From assembly GCA_003161255.1 (NCBI GenBank), contig PMOQ01000069.1:7576-44518 (forward strand): DNA of 36,943 nucleotides, given 5' to 3'. This DNA comes from Acidimicrobiaceae bacterium (GTDB taxonomy: Bacteria; Actinomycetota; Acidimicrobiia; Acidimicrobiales; RAAP-2). Below are positions 24,820 to 33,168 of this stretch, in pieces (within the stretch, counting starts at the first letter, position 1; each line of letters opens with the position of its first letter). Below the pieces are notes generated by a model, which was not told where the DNA came from, did no database searches, and saw only the letters and a program-made list of their open reading frames with translations. Both the position numbers and the translations under genes were made by a program.

Positions 24820-26370
24820 CTACACGGCCCCGTGCAACACGTCGTGGACGACCACACGACCGACGTGGAACGCGAGACGCACGAGCCCCAGTTTCTCGGA
24901 GAACGACAGGGATGAGAGCGTTGCCCCGTCGTCGTCGATGTCCCCCCAGCCGAGCAGCCCGTACCGGCGACCGACCTCTTCGAGTGCCGCTGAGATGTCG
25001 ACTCCGGGCAGGTAGCCGCCCAGGTCCCTCGTCATCCATGCGCGCATGTCGCGATAGCCGTGAGCGAAGTCGCTCCGGCGAAACCTGATGTCGAAGAACC
25101 CGCCGAAGTGGAAGAGGAACGACCCGGCGAGCGGCTTGGTCTGCGGGTCGATCGTCTTGTCGACGGCCGGCGAGACCACCTCGACCTTGACGCTGTCGCG
25201 GCCCTCGAGCCCACTGGCTGCGTGGACGAGGGTGTCGAGGAGTGCGGACCAATCGTCGGAGGGTCCCGGCTGGTGATCCGCCGGAATGCGCTTGGCGGCC
25301 GCGGCGACGTGTACCTGGCTCTCGCGAACCCTGTCGATCGCTCCTGTGAGCGCGGCGGTCAGGTTGTCCCGGACCAGCGCGGCCTGCGTGTCGGAGAGCC
25401 CGGCGTCTGCGATGCCCGAATCGATCCCGGAGAGGACGGCCGGTGCCACCGAGTCGACCCACTCGAGACGTGAGTTCGTCTTCTGCAGGCGTTTCAGGTC
25501 TTCGTAGACGGTCTGGCTCCGTCCGATGCCGAGCGCGTGGATGCCCGTGCGCACCCAGGGCGGCTCGGGGGCGCTCCCGGCCCACGTCGGCGAGAGTGTC
25601 GGCGGGATGGCGTTGGGGTGGATGAGGAGATAGAGGCGATCGTCGTCGCTCCCGACCTGCTGAGCCAGGTCGATGGTGCGGCCGAGCGGCTCGTTGTCGA
25701 CGGTTCCGCCGTCGGTGTACCAGAACAGCCCGTCGGCGGGGAAGCCCTGCAGCCCGGCGGCCCGGTACTGGGCCGCGTCGGCCTCCCTGTCCAGGCGTTT
25801 GGCCGGGAAGCCGATCGCATTCGAGCCCGATGCGATCGCGGCCTGGGAATGGGTCAGGTAACCGGCCGAGTCGACCGCATTTGTGAGGGTCACCTGGTAC
25901 CAGTCGAGGAAAGTCGACGCCGAGACCGTGGTGTGCTGGGTCAGCTCGGGCAGGTCGTAGGTCAACCCGGCCAGGCTCGCCAGTGCCATCGACAGCCACA
26001 CCGGCTGGTGCTGCCACGTCGGTGCCGGCCCTTCGGGTGTTCCGCCCGGCCCGAGCACCTTGGTGGCCATCTCGGTCAGGGCGCCCGACGACAGGGGCGA
26101 TGCCGTCGAGCGGGTCCTCATCGCCTTGAACGAGACGTTGTCGACCCAGGCCGCGGCCAACAGGTCGACCGGGTCGACGCCCCGGAGGAGCGCACGCGCC
26201 GTCAGGAGCGCGGTGATCGATCCCGCCGACGCTGCCGCGATCGAATCGATGACCACCGTCGCTTCGCCGAGGGACTTCGCGGCAACGATCAACGCGGCCA
26301 GCGCCCCGCCCTCGTAGGCGCCGAGGGATACCGCTCCGGGAATGGTCAGGGAAAGACGTAGTCGCGACAT
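24820..26370 (-). CDS. Patatin-like phospholipase/acyl hydrolase
   Basis: 516-residue protein with a patatin fold and Ser-Asp dyad. The oxyanion loop is IPGAVSLGAYEGGAL (residues 10-24). The nucleophile is S48 in AASAGS, a variant of GxSxG whose first Gly is Ala, and the Asp is D220 in YTDGGTVDNEPLG. It is longer than minimal patatins; the C-terminal 200 residues include FRRSDFAHGYRDMRAWM, seen in some bacterial lipases of this type. No signal peptide is seen, so it probably acts in the cytosol on phospholipids or other acyl esters. The ATG follows a GAGGG motif. It is transcribed toward the GWW-motif gene, about 96 bp away. Confidence 0.82.
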   Translation of the reverse strand: MSRLRLSLTIPGAVSLGAYEGGALAALIVAAKSLGEATVVIDSIAAASAGSITALLTARALLRGVDPVDLLAAAWVDNVSFKAMRTRSTASPLSSGALTEMATKVLGPGGTPEGPAPTWQHQPVWLSMALASLAGLTYDLPELTQHTTVSASTFLDWYQVTLTNAVDSAGYLTHSQAAIASGSNAIGFPAKRLDREADAAQYRAAGLQGFPADGLFWYTDGGTVDNEPLGRTIDLAQQVGSDDDRLYLLIHPNAIPPTLSPTWAGSAPEPPWVRTGIHALGIGRSQTVYEDLKRLQKTNSRLEWVDSVAPAVLSGIDSGIADAGLSDTQAALVRDNLTAALTGAIDRVRESQVHVAAAAKRIPADHQPGPSDDWSALLDTLVHAASGLEGRDSVKVEVVSPAVDKTIDPQTKPLAGSFLFHFGGFFDIRFRRSDFAHGYRDMRAWMTRDLGGYLPGVDISAALEEVGRRYGLLGWGDIDDDGATLSSLSFSEKLGLVRLAFHVGRVVVHDVLHGAV

Positions 26371-26436
26371 GGCCCTCGATGTCCCGTGCTCGGGCCGCTG
26401 TGCGCCCGGCTGATCAGGAGGCTATCGGCATGGATC

Positions 26437-26459
26437 GCTCGCCGAGAGGGCGGGCGAGC
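26437..26459 (-). terminator. Hairpin downstream of the GHMP kinase gene
   Basis: GCTCGCC (26437-26443) and GGCGAGC (26453-26459) form a perfect 7-bp stem just after the kinase stop, in the 96-bp gap before the patatin gene. No T-run follows on the transcribed strand, so termination strength is uncertain. Confidence 0.35.
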
Positions 26460-26466
26460 CGAGAGC

Positions 26467-27483
26467 TCATTCGAGCGTCCTCACCCACGCGCCGCCGGCC
26501 GCGTTGACGCGCCACATGGCGTTGGGCAGTCGCACGGCAGCTCCCCGCCGACACAACGCCACGACGCAACCGCCGAACCCGGCCCCGGTCAGGCGGGCCC
26601 CGAAGACGTCCGCCAACGCGCAGAGGTCTTCGACGACGCGATCGAGCGCCGGCGTCGACACCTCGAAGTCGTCACGCAGTGAACAGTGGCTCTCGGTCAT
26701 GATGCGGCCGGCGCCGGCCGGATCGCCGCTCGAGAGGGCGTGTGCGAAATCCCGCACGCGGGTCGTCTCCGTGACGACATGAGTCGCCCGCCTCCGAAGC
26801 ACCGGGTCCGACAGACGATCGAGATCGGTCTTCGATGCGCGGCCAAGCTGGCCTCCGAGGATCGTGGCTGCTTCCTCGCACTCGGATCGCCGCACCGCGT
26901 AGGGCGACGCATCCAGGCTGCGCGTCGTGCCCGAGTCGACGACGACGATCTCGATGTCATTCGGGATCGGCACGAGCTCGGTGTCCAAGGTGCTGAAGTC
27001 GATAAGAAGCGCATGTCGGCGCGATGCCGACATGGCCACCAACGGGTCCATCAGCCCGACCGGGACGCCGATGGCGCCCTCGGCCCGCTGGCAGAGTCGT
27101 GCCACCTCGACCGGCATCGGTTCGACACCAAGAGCGAGCAGGAGCGCCACTGCGAATGCCGCGCTGGAGGAGAGGCCCACGCCGACCGGGAGATCCGACC
27201 GAACCTCGGCGTGCCCGCCCGTGGTCGGCGAAACCAGTTCGACCAACGCGTTGGCCAGGCGGGCCCAGGAGGGGAGAGAGCCCGAGGCCGGGATCTCTGC
27301 GGTTAGCGGGTCAAAATCCGTTCGAATCGTTAGCCCGGATCCGGTGCCCGGGCGGTAGGTCACCTCGACCCCGAGATCGATGGCCATCGGGAGGGCCAAG
27401 CCGCCGTTGTAGTCGGTATGGTCCCCGATCAGGTTGACGCGGCCCGGCGCGAAGGCGAGGCGTCCCGAGCCCGGACCGGTCAC
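26467..27483 (-). CDS. Galactokinase-like GHMP kinase
   Basis: 338-residue cytosolic sugar kinase, shorter than typical GalK (about 380). Motif 1 is APGRVNLIGDHTDYNGGLAL (residues 12-31); GalK has Glu where D21 stands. The ATP loop is PVGVGLSSSAAFAVALLLA. The sugar-site GLMDPLVAM retains the catalytic-base Asp but has Pro in place of the usual Gln of MDQ. The C-terminal motif 3 is RLTGAGFGGCVVAL. No galT, galE or galM lies nearby, so galactose may not be the substrate; arabinose- or other GHMP sugar kinases are alternatives. The GTG start at 27483 is 64 bp from the divergent racemase gene. Confidence 0.82.
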   Translation of the reverse strand: MTGPGSGRLAFAPGRVNLIGDHTDYNGGLALPMAIDLGVEVTYRPGTGSGLTIRTDFDPLTAEIPASGSLPSWARLANALVELVSPTTGGHAEVRSDLPVGVGLSSSAAFAVALLLALGVEPMPVEVARLCQRAEGAIGVPVGLMDPLVAMSASRRHALLIDFSTLDTELVPIPNDIEIVVVDSGTTRSLDASPYAVRRSECEEAATILGGQLGRASKTDLDRLSDPVLRRRATHVVTETTRVRDFAHALSSGDPAGAGRIMTESHCSLRDDFEVSTPALDRVVEDLCALADVFGARLTGAGFGGCVVALCRRGAAVRLPNAMWRVNAAGGAWVRTLE

Positions 27484-27512
27484 CTCGGGAGCCTGCCACA
27501 GGTGATTCCGGT

Positions 27513-27541
27513 TTGACCCTGGCAGTTCTGGCCATCACGAT
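27513..27541 (+). promoter_or_regulatory. Possible promoter of the CoA-racemase gene
   Basis: TTGACC (27513-27518) is a near-consensus -35 and CACGAT (27536-27541), 17 bp later, a weak -10. With the ATG at 27548 this would give a leaderless mRNA. The 64-bp gap to the divergent kinase leaves little room for other arrangements. Confidence 0.35.
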
Positions 27542-27547
27542 CGACCC

Positions 27548-28687
27548 ATGAGCGGACCTCTGACGGGCGTGAAGATCGTTGAGCTCGGCGGGATAGGGCC
27601 CGTCCCCTATGGCTCGATGCTGCTGGCCGAGGCTGGGGCTGAGGTGCTCCGGATCACCCGACCGGAGGCGCCCGGTGGGTTGGGCACGGCGGGATCCGAT
27701 CTGCTCCTGCGAAGCCGGGCCTCGATCGGCGTCGACCTGAAGAGCGAGGGCGGTGTCGCGCTGGTGCTCGACCTGGTCGAACGGGCCGATGCGCTGGTCG
27801 AAGGCTTCCGGCCGGGGGTGACCGAGCGGATGGGTCTCGGCCCGACCGAATGTCTCGAGCGCAATCCGGCTCTCGTCTATGGCCGGATGACCGGGTGGGG
27901 GCAGCGGGGCCCGTGGGCGAACGCGGCAGGTCACGACATCAACTACATCGCGACCGCCGGCGCCCTGTGGCCGATCGGTCGGAAGGGAGAGCGTCCCGTC
28001 CCGCCGCTCAACTTGGTCGGCGACTTCGGCGGGGGCGGGATGCTCCTGGCCTTCGGGGTGGTCTCCGCATTGTGGGAGTCGGCACGGTCGGGCAAGGGCC
28101 AAGTCGTCGACGCCGCGATGACGGACGGCGCAGCCTCGCTGATCACCATGCTCTTCTCCCACAGGGCGATGGGTGCGTGGCAAGACGAGCGCGGCGTCAA
28201 CATGCTCGACACCGGTGCCCACTTCTACGAGGTCTACGAGACCGCCGACGGCAGGTACTTCGCCGTGGGGGCGATCGAGGCCCCGTTCTATGCCGCCCTG
28301 CTGAAGGGCCTCGGTCTTGACGGGGAGGACCTGCCCCACCAGCTGGACCGGACCCGCTGGAGCGAGATGAAGGAGAAGTTCACGGCGATCTTCGCCTCCA
28401 AGACCCGCGACGAGTGGGTCGTCGCGTTCGAGGGCCTCGACGCGTGTGCGACCCCGGTGCTCACACCAGCCGAGGCCCCCGGGAACCCTCACATCTCGGC
28501 GCGCAAGACCTTCATCGAGATCGACGGCATTGCCCAGCCGGGTACGGCCCCGCGGTTCGAACGGACGCAGGGTGAAGCCGAAGCGGGTCGGTATGTCACC
28601 GGGGCCGACGCGGACGCGGTCCTCAAGGCGTGGGGCCTCGAGCCCTCGAAGCTCAGCGCGTTGCGCGACGGTGGATCGCTCGCCTGA
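27548..28687 (+). CDS. Alpha-methylacyl-CoA racemase (CoA-transferase family III)
   Basis: 379-residue CaiB/BaiF-fold enzyme. The catalytic residues of the Mycobacterium racemase MCR (His126, Asp156, Glu241) are all present, each shifted by three: H129 in AAGHDINYIA, D159 in NLVGDFGGGGM and E244 in FAVGAIEAPFY. This makes epimerisation of 2-methylacyl-CoA more likely than CoA transfer. The N-terminal GVKIVELGGIGPVPYGSMLL and VDLKSEGG segments are typical. The enzyme would let branched fatty acids or sterol side chains enter beta-oxidation, which fits the acyl-CoA dehydrogenase elsewhere in the window. ATG at 27548 is used. It is divergent from the GHMP kinase gene. Confidence 0.92.
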   Translation: MSGPLTGVKIVELGGIGPVPYGSMLLAEAGAEVLRITRPEAPGGLGTAGSDLLLRSRASIGVDLKSEGGVALVLDLVERADALVEGFRPGVTERMGLGPTECLERNPALVYGRMTGWGQRGPWANAAGHDINYIATAGALWPIGRKGERPVPPLNLVGDFGGGGMLLAFGVVSALWESARSGKGQVVDAAMTDGAASLITMLFSHRAMGAWQDERGVNMLDTGAHFYEVYETADGRYFAVGAIEAPFYAALLKGLGLDGEDLPHQLDRTRWSEMKEKFTAIFASKTRDEWVVAFEGLDACATPVLTPAEAPGNPHISARKTFIEIDGIAQPGTAPRFERTQGEAEAGRYVTGADADAVLKAWGLEPSKLSALRDGGSLA

Positions 28688-28699
28688 GCGTCCGCTCGC

Positions 28700-28936
28700 T
28701 CAGAGGTTGACGACCGGACAGGTGACCGTCCGCGTGATGCCCTCGACCCGTTGCACCTTGCTCACCACGAGACGGCCGACCTCGTCGATCGAGCCGGACT
28801 CCACGAGCACGATGACGTCGTAGGGGCCGGTCACGTCCTCGGCCGACACCACCCCGTCGATCTCGCGTACATAGCGGGTCACGTCGGCGGCTTTTCCGAC
28901 ATCGGTCTGAATGAGCACGTACGCGTGGACCGACAT
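28700..28936 (-). CDS. Stand-alone Lrp/AsnC ligand-binding (RAM) domain protein
   Basis: 78-residue protein made only of the alpha-beta RAM domain of Lrp/AsnC regulators (AYVLIQTDVGKAADVTRYVR, then GVVSAEDVTGPYDVIVLVE and GITRTVTCPVV). There is no helix-turn-helix, so it cannot bind DNA alone. Such stand-alone modules oligomerise, bind amino acids and may modulate full-length regulators or enzymes. The ATG is preceded by AAGGAG at ideal spacing. It is convergent with the racemase gene and follows the small membrane protein gene on the same strand, 55 bp apart. Confidence 0.88.
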   Translation of the reverse strand: MSVHAYVLIQTDVGKAADVTRYVREIDGVVSAEDVTGPYDVIVLVESGSIDEVGRLVVSKVQRVEGITRTVTCPVVNL

Positions 28937-28991
28937 GTGAGCTCCTTCGGTTGGCTTCCGGGCGTCACGCTAGTTCCGCGTCCCGGACGGA

Positions 28992-29423
28992 CTAGGGCCG
29001 ATCGATCGGTTCCGGCTGCGGTGCCGAGGGCCTGAGCCGCCGGAAGTCCGAGAAGGTGGCACACGCGAACACCAAGAGGACTGCGGCCGGGATCACAAGG
29101 ATGCCGATCGTCAGGATGCCGAGGACCCCCTCGGCCGCGAGGAGCGCCGCCCCGATGACTGCCCAGGGGCCGGGCCCGGACTTCTCGGGTGGGCGGAGCC
29201 ACAGCGCCGCCGCCACGATCACGGTGGCGAACAGCGGGAACCCGGCGACGAGCATCCCCCAGACGCCCTCCTCCTGCACGAAGCTCGTCGATGGTTCGCT
29301 CACCGTTATGTCGGTGTGGCCGGTCGAGCCGACAACGATCGTTCCGCCGCCGCTGTGAACGGTGTGGATGGCCAGGATCCCGACCAGGGCCGCGACGCTG
29401 GCCACGTAGGCGATCGCGAGCAC
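28992..29423 (-). CDS. Small multi-span membrane protein
   Basis: No family recognised. The 143-residue product has an N-terminal hydrophobic helix (VLAIAYVASVAALVGILA). An extracytoplasmic stretch rich in Gly, Ser and Thr follows (about residues 22-55), then two or three helices around WGMLVAGFPLFATVIVAAAL, the segment WAVIGAALLAAEGVLG and ILTIGILVIPAAVLLVFACA. A short Pro-rich tail is predicted to be cytoplasmic. GTG at 29423 has AAGGA at fitting spacing, so the longer open frame into the divergent region is rejected. It is divergent from the MFS gene and could be a partner of it, but nothing in the sequence proves that. Confidence 0.6.
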   Translation of the reverse strand: MLAIAYVASVAALVGILAIHTVHSGGGTIVVGSTGHTDITVSEPSTSFVQEEGVWGMLVAGFPLFATVIVAAALWLRPPEKSGPGPWAVIGAALLAAEGVLGILTIGILVIPAAVLLVFACATFSDFRRLRPSAPQPEPIDRP

Positions 29424-29538
29424 GACCGTTGTCCTTCTATTAAGGCGTCTCCTCGGGAACTCCACCGATCGAAACCCTACGGTGACCGGGACCCCGTGTC
29501 GGGCGATCGGGGCGTGCGATGCCACCTACTGTGGGCCT

Positions 29539-31005
29539 GTGGCCGTTGGCGACCGGGTCGACCAGTTCCGGGCCCTGGCCCGCCGAGCCCTGGCCGACCT
29601 GTTCGACCAGAGCGAGCCGTTCGGGCGCCTGGCGCTGGTCCAGGTGCTCATGCTGGCCGGCGACACCCTGGTCACGTTCTCCCTCGCCGACTCCTTGTTC
29701 TTCTCCATCTCGCCACACGAGGCGAAGAGCAAGGTCCTGCTCTATCTCCTGTTGACCCTGGCCCCGTTTGCGGTGGTCTCCCCGTTGCTCGGCCCCTTGA
29801 TCGACCGGAGCAAGGGGGCCCGCCGGGCCACCGCCGTCTGCTCGGCGGTCGGGCGCGCCGCGATCTGTCCGTTCATGGCCGCCGACATCCACAGTCTCTT
29901 GTTGTTCCCCGAGGCGTTCCTGGTCCTGGTCTTGTCCAAGCTGTACCTCGTCACCCGGGGAGCGCTCGTCCCCGAGATGATGTCGCTCACGACGACGCCG
30001 GCCGGCCATCACGTGAGTGCTGACCCCGCGACGGAGCCAAACTCGGAAACACCGGCCCTCGAGACCCCGAGCCACCGGGCACACGCGCCGGTGCCCGACC
30101 CGTCCGAAAGCCCCGGGCAAGCGGCCTCCTCGCCCGGTTATGCAGCGCTGAACGCCCGCCTGACCCTGCTCGGCACGTTGGCCGGCTTCGCCGCCGCGGT
30201 ACCCGGCATCCCGATCCTGAAACTCGCCGGCTCCTCGGGCGTTCTCGTCTTCGACACGTTCGTCTTCGCGGCGGCGGCGGTGGCCGCGGTCCGCCTGCCG
30301 GTGAGCCGTCCCAACCGGTCGCGCCGGGGGGCCGACCGCGGCGCCCACGACAGGTGGGTTCGCGCGGAGGCATCCGCCGACCAAGAAGCCGACACCGATC
30401 TGGCCAGCCTGCAGCCGGTTGCCGAGCCCCAGGTGCTCTTGGGCCTCACCACCAATTCGTTGCTCCGCGGCATCGCCGGTTTCTTCGTCTTCATGCTCGC
30501 CTTCGGGCTGCGGCGCCTCAACGCGCCCGTCTTCTGGTACGGGTTTGCGCTCGGCGCGAGCGGGATCGGCTCGCTGGCCGGGCTGATGCTGGTGAAGCGG
30601 CTGCGGCAGCGTTTCTCCGAGCCCCAGATCCTGCTCGCGGCCGTGTGGCTCGTCGCCGTCGGGGGCTCGCTCGCGGCACTGTGGGGAGACCTGGCGGCGC
30701 AGGGACTGCTCGCGCTGGCGGTCGGCATCGCCGGGTCGTGGGGCCAACCCTCCTTTGACGCCATCACCCAGCGGTTCGTTCCCGAGGAGCAACAGGGCCG
30801 GGCGTTCGCGAAGTTCGCGACCCGACAGCAGCTGGTGTGGGTGATCGGGGCCTTGGTCCCCGTGGTGATCGCGTTCCCGCTCGCGGTGGGCGACGTCGTG
30901 ATCGCAGCCACGGCCGCGGTCGGCGGGCTCTTCTACCTATCGAGCAGCCGGGCTCTGCAGCATCGCGCACTGCCCCGGCAGTTCCGGGGCCGCGAGTCCC
31001 GCTGA
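29539..31005 (+). CDS. MFS transporter with a Pro-rich central insertion
   Basis: 488-residue inner-membrane protein with the 10-12 hydrophobic segments of the major facilitator superfamily. An intracellular loop near LLGPLIDRSKGARRATA matches the GxLaDRxGRr signature between helices 2 and 3. A low-complexity, Pro/Ser/Glu-rich insertion of about 50 residues (VSADPATEPNSETPALETPS and what follows) interrupts the loop between TM4 and the usual NARL-containing helix, here YAALNARLTLLG. Homologues run directly from one to the other, so this is an added disordered loop. The later EEQQGRAFAKFATRQQLVWV is also typical. The substrate is unknown. GTG at 29539 is the likely start; TM prediction would refine it. 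Confidence 0.8.
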   Translation: MAVGDRVDQFRALARRALADLFDQSEPFGRLALVQVLMLAGDTLVTFSLADSLFFSISPHEAKSKVLLYLLLTLAPFAVVSPLLGPLIDRSKGARRATAVCSAVGRAAICPFMAADIHSLLLFPEAFLVLVLSKLYLVTRGALVPEMMSLTTTPAGHHVSADPATEPNSETPALETPSHRAHAPVPDPSESPGQAASSPGYAALNARLTLLGTLAGFAAAVPGIPILKLAGSSGVLVFDTFVFAAAAVAAVRLPVSRPNRSRRGADRGAHDRWVRAEASADQEADTDLASLQPVAEPQVLLGLTTNSLLRGIAGFFVFMLAFGLRRLNAPVFWYGFALGASGIGSLAGLMLVKRLRQRFSEPQILLAAVWLVAVGGSLAALWGDLAAQGLLALAVGIAGSWGQPSFDAITQRFVPEEQQGRAFAKFATRQQLVWVIGALVPVVIAFPLAVGDVVIAATAAVGGLFYLSSSRALQHRALPRQFRGRESR

Positions 31006-31023
31006 ACCCACCCGGCTAGACCA

Positions 31024-31530
31024 TCAGGTCGAACTGGGCGGAGCCGCGCCGGGAGCGAAGCGCCCCATCTCGGCACCCACCGTCTTCGCGATGTTGGCCA
31101 CGTGGAGGTGGATCTCGTCCAGAATGTCGGTGGCGTTCTTCACCTTGGCCGTGAGCTCCGTGTTCTCCTGGATCAGCGTCTTGATGTCCTCGGTGTTGCT
31201 CGCGGTATGCAAGGCGACCTCCGAGGAGATCGCGTCTGACCGTTTCGCCGCGATCAGGAGGGCGGCGGCCTGGACCCCGGCCATCATGGACAAGAACAGG
31301 TTCAACAAGATGTACGGGTACGGGTCGAACGCCTTGTGCCTGAGGATGTGCTCGAACAGGAGCGTGTTCACCAGGGCCCAGAGGATCATGACGGCGAAGA
31401 ACCCGAACACGAAGGGCCACGAACCCATCATGTTGCGCATCCGGTCGGCCGACCGCTCCCCGAGCGACAGCTCGTCGCCCGATCGAACCCCGGGATGCTT
31501 GTGCCAGTGCGTCTGCCAGGCCGTCGCCAC
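31024..31530 (-). CDS. DUF1003 family membrane protein
   Basis: 168 residues with two transmembrane helices (about 40-60 and 73-95). They surround the family motif DPYPYILLNLFLSMMAGVQA; the short gap between the helices holds LRHKAFDPYPY. DUF1003 proteins usually continue with APIIMMSQNRQ after the second helix. Here the sequence is AALLIAAKRSDAIS, a noticeable divergence. The C-terminal part (NTEDIKTLIQENTELTAKVK) is a predicted coiled coil, suggesting oligomerisation. The function is unknown, though such proteins are often near cation-transport genes. It is convergent with the MFS gene, with an 18-bp gap, so both transcripts end in a very short shared region. Confidence 0.85.
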   Translation of the reverse strand: MATAWQTHWHKHPGVRSGDELSLGERSADRMRNMMGSWPFVFGFFAVMILWALVNTLLFEHILRHKAFDPYPYILLNLFLSMMAGVQAAALLIAAKRSDAISSEVALHTASNTEDIKTLIQENTELTAKVKNATDILDEIHLHVANIAKTVGAEMGRFAPGAAPPSST

Positions 31531-31586
31531 CGTCGTGATCGTCGCGCACGCCGAACCCGAAGCCAGGGATCACCCCGGAGCGACGA

Positions 31587-32426
31587 TCAATGCCCCTCGG
31601 TGAACTGGTACCGGATCGCCTCGCTCACGGCCCGATACCCGATGCCGCGGTAGACCGAGTTCGACACCGGATTGCCCATGTCGGTGTAGAGGATGCAGCG
31701 GTTCCCCGCGGCCAGCACGCCTGCCGACATCTCGGCGACGAGCGCCGACGCGTAGCCCGATCCGCGCCGTCCGGGCGGGGTGTACACCGGCCCGATGCGC
31801 GCGACCCCGGCCACCGGTTCGGTCACGCCGGCCATGGAGACGGATCCGTCGTCGTCCCACAGCCAGAGCTGACCCGCCCGCACGCGACGATCGACCACCT
31901 CGTAGGGGTCCTGGGGAGGCAGCCCCTCGCCCGACTCTGCTGAGAAGGCGTTGAACATCGCGACAAGGGGGTCCCGGTCGCTGGCGACCGCTCGACGGAG
32001 CTCGCCCCCGGCCGGACGGGCCGGGATGACTCGCTCTACCTCGTAGACGCGCTGGCCCTGGACCGGGCGAGCCGCAGACTTCGTTCGCTCCGTCCAGTGT
32101 CCGGCGAACCTGGCCGCGGTCGCGGCGTCACCGTTGACGCCCGGCAGAGCCACGTGCTGCTCGACGATGGTGTCGACGACCGCCGCCACGGCCCCCATCG
32201 GCATCGGCGTGAGCGTTGCCGCGAAGCTGAGCGGCGACTGGAACACCACGCCGGCCGGCTCGCCGTCGGTTTCGACGATCCAATACCGACCGGGCTCGGG
32301 TGCCTCGACGCGCCGATGCAGGAGCGTCAGCACCACATTGTGAGCGACCGGGTCGCTCTCCAGGAGCCCGGACCCGTCAGCCAGGACCCGGCCCGGGTCG
32401 TTCGTGAAGTGCACGAGCGAGGTCAT
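31587..32426 (-). CDS. GNAT-family N-acetyltransferase
   Basis: 279-residue cytosolic protein. The C-terminal GNAT domain shows VYTPPGRRGSGYASALVAEM (the acetyl-CoA pyrophosphate-binding R-x-x-G-x-A/G motif), then LYTDMGNPVSNSVYRGIGYR, the usual beta-strand and GY ending. The N-terminal 130 residues hold a second, degenerate GNAT-like half with FQSPLSFAATLTPMP. Substrates of such two-lobed proteins include amines, amino-glycosides and antibiotics; none can be chosen here. The ATG at 32426 is taken as the start. A longer frame to 32489 exists and would add 21 residues; no strong ribosome-binding site supports either. Confidence 0.82.
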   Translation of the reverse strand: MTSLVHFTNDPGRVLADGSGLLESDPVAHNVVLTLLHRRVEAPEPGRYWIVETDGEPAGVVFQSPLSFAATLTPMPMGAVAAVVDTIVEQHVALPGVNGDAATAARFAGHWTERTKSAARPVQGQRVYEVERVIPARPAGGELRRAVASDRDPLVAMFNAFSAESGEGLPPQDPYEVVDRRVRAGQLWLWDDDGSVSMAGVTEPVAGVARIGPVYTPPGRRGSGYASALVAEMSAGVLAAGNRCILYTDMGNPVSNSVYRGIGYRAVSEAIRYQFTEGH

Positions 32427-32520
32427 CGCCAATGATGGCCATTTGTTGGCCTTGGGGCAATCGTCTCTCACCCGGAGGTCAACATCCATCGCTGTCGCTG
32501 ATTCACCTACAAATCGAACA

Positions 32521-32563
32521 GTGCTTGGTAAGTGCCTGCCGGTGGCCAGAACACTCCAAGCAC
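32521..32563. other. Inverted repeat in low-GC intergenic DNA
   Basis: GTGCTTGG (32521-32528) and CCAAGCAC (32556-32563) are perfect complements 27 bases apart. They lie in the 200-bp gap between the acetyltransferase gene and the DUF488 gene. A GCCGGTGG word occurs within and just after the loop. The gap and the following gene look less GC-rich than surrounding DNA. A structured RNA, a recombination site or an operator are all possible. Confidence 0.35.
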
Positions 32564-32639
32564 CAGGAAGCCGGTGGGGTGCTCCTCTTGATTCCCGACA
32601 AACAGGGTTTCACCAGGGGAATGGATTAGAACGTTGACA

Positions 32640-33086
32640 GTGAAGCGACCGACGGGTGTCTACACCATCGGCTACGAGGATCTCAGGATTGACCAGTTCC
32701 TCAAAAAGCTGGTCGAGCACAGGATCGACACAGTCGTTGACGTACGTCTAACGCCTTCGAGCAGGCGTCCCGGGTTCTCAAAGGGACCTCTGACTGCTGC
32801 TTTAGCTGCAGCCGATATCGCCTATGCACACGAGCGCGACTTGGGAAACCCACCGGACAATAGGGAAGCTTTCAGAAAGGGCCCGCTCGAGGTTGGGCGC
32901 AGTCGAATGCGCAAACAGCTTCAGAACGGGGCCGGTGAGGCGTTACAGCGGCTGGCAAAGCTCGGCATGACTGAACGAGTGGCAGTGCTTTGTGTTGAGG
33001 TCGAGGACGCGAGGTGCCACAGACAGGTGATTCTGGAAATGGCTCGAGAGATCGAACCTGGTCTCTTCATAGCCAGTATCTGGTAG
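32640..33086 (+). CDS. DUF488 family protein
   Basis: 148-residue soluble protein of unknown function. Family blocks are clear: VYTIGYEDLRIDQFLKKLVE, VVDVRLTPSSRRPGFSKGPL, the YAHERDLGNPPDNR segment, and LCVEVEDARCHRQVI with the conserved CHR triad. The GTG at 32640 and a TTG at 32634 are both possible starts; an AGGGGA lies too far for a certain choice. Codon usage is noticeably less GC3-rich than in neighbours and the flanking DNA is AT-richer, which suggests relatively recent acquisition. DUF488 genes frequently occur in accessory islands. No partner gene is next to it here. Confidence 0.88.
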   Translation: MKRPTGVYTIGYEDLRIDQFLKKLVEHRIDTVVDVRLTPSSRRPGFSKGPLTAALAAADIAYAHERDLGNPPDNREAFRKGPLEVGRSRMRKQLQNGAGEALQRLAKLGMTERVAVLCVEVEDARCHRQVILEMAREIEPGLFIASIW

Positions 33087-33168
33087 TTAGACAATCGAAG
33101 AAGTCCGTCGCAGTTGGCGCGTTCAGTTGTGTCACTGGTCCCGCCGGATTGACCGACTGATCACCGAG

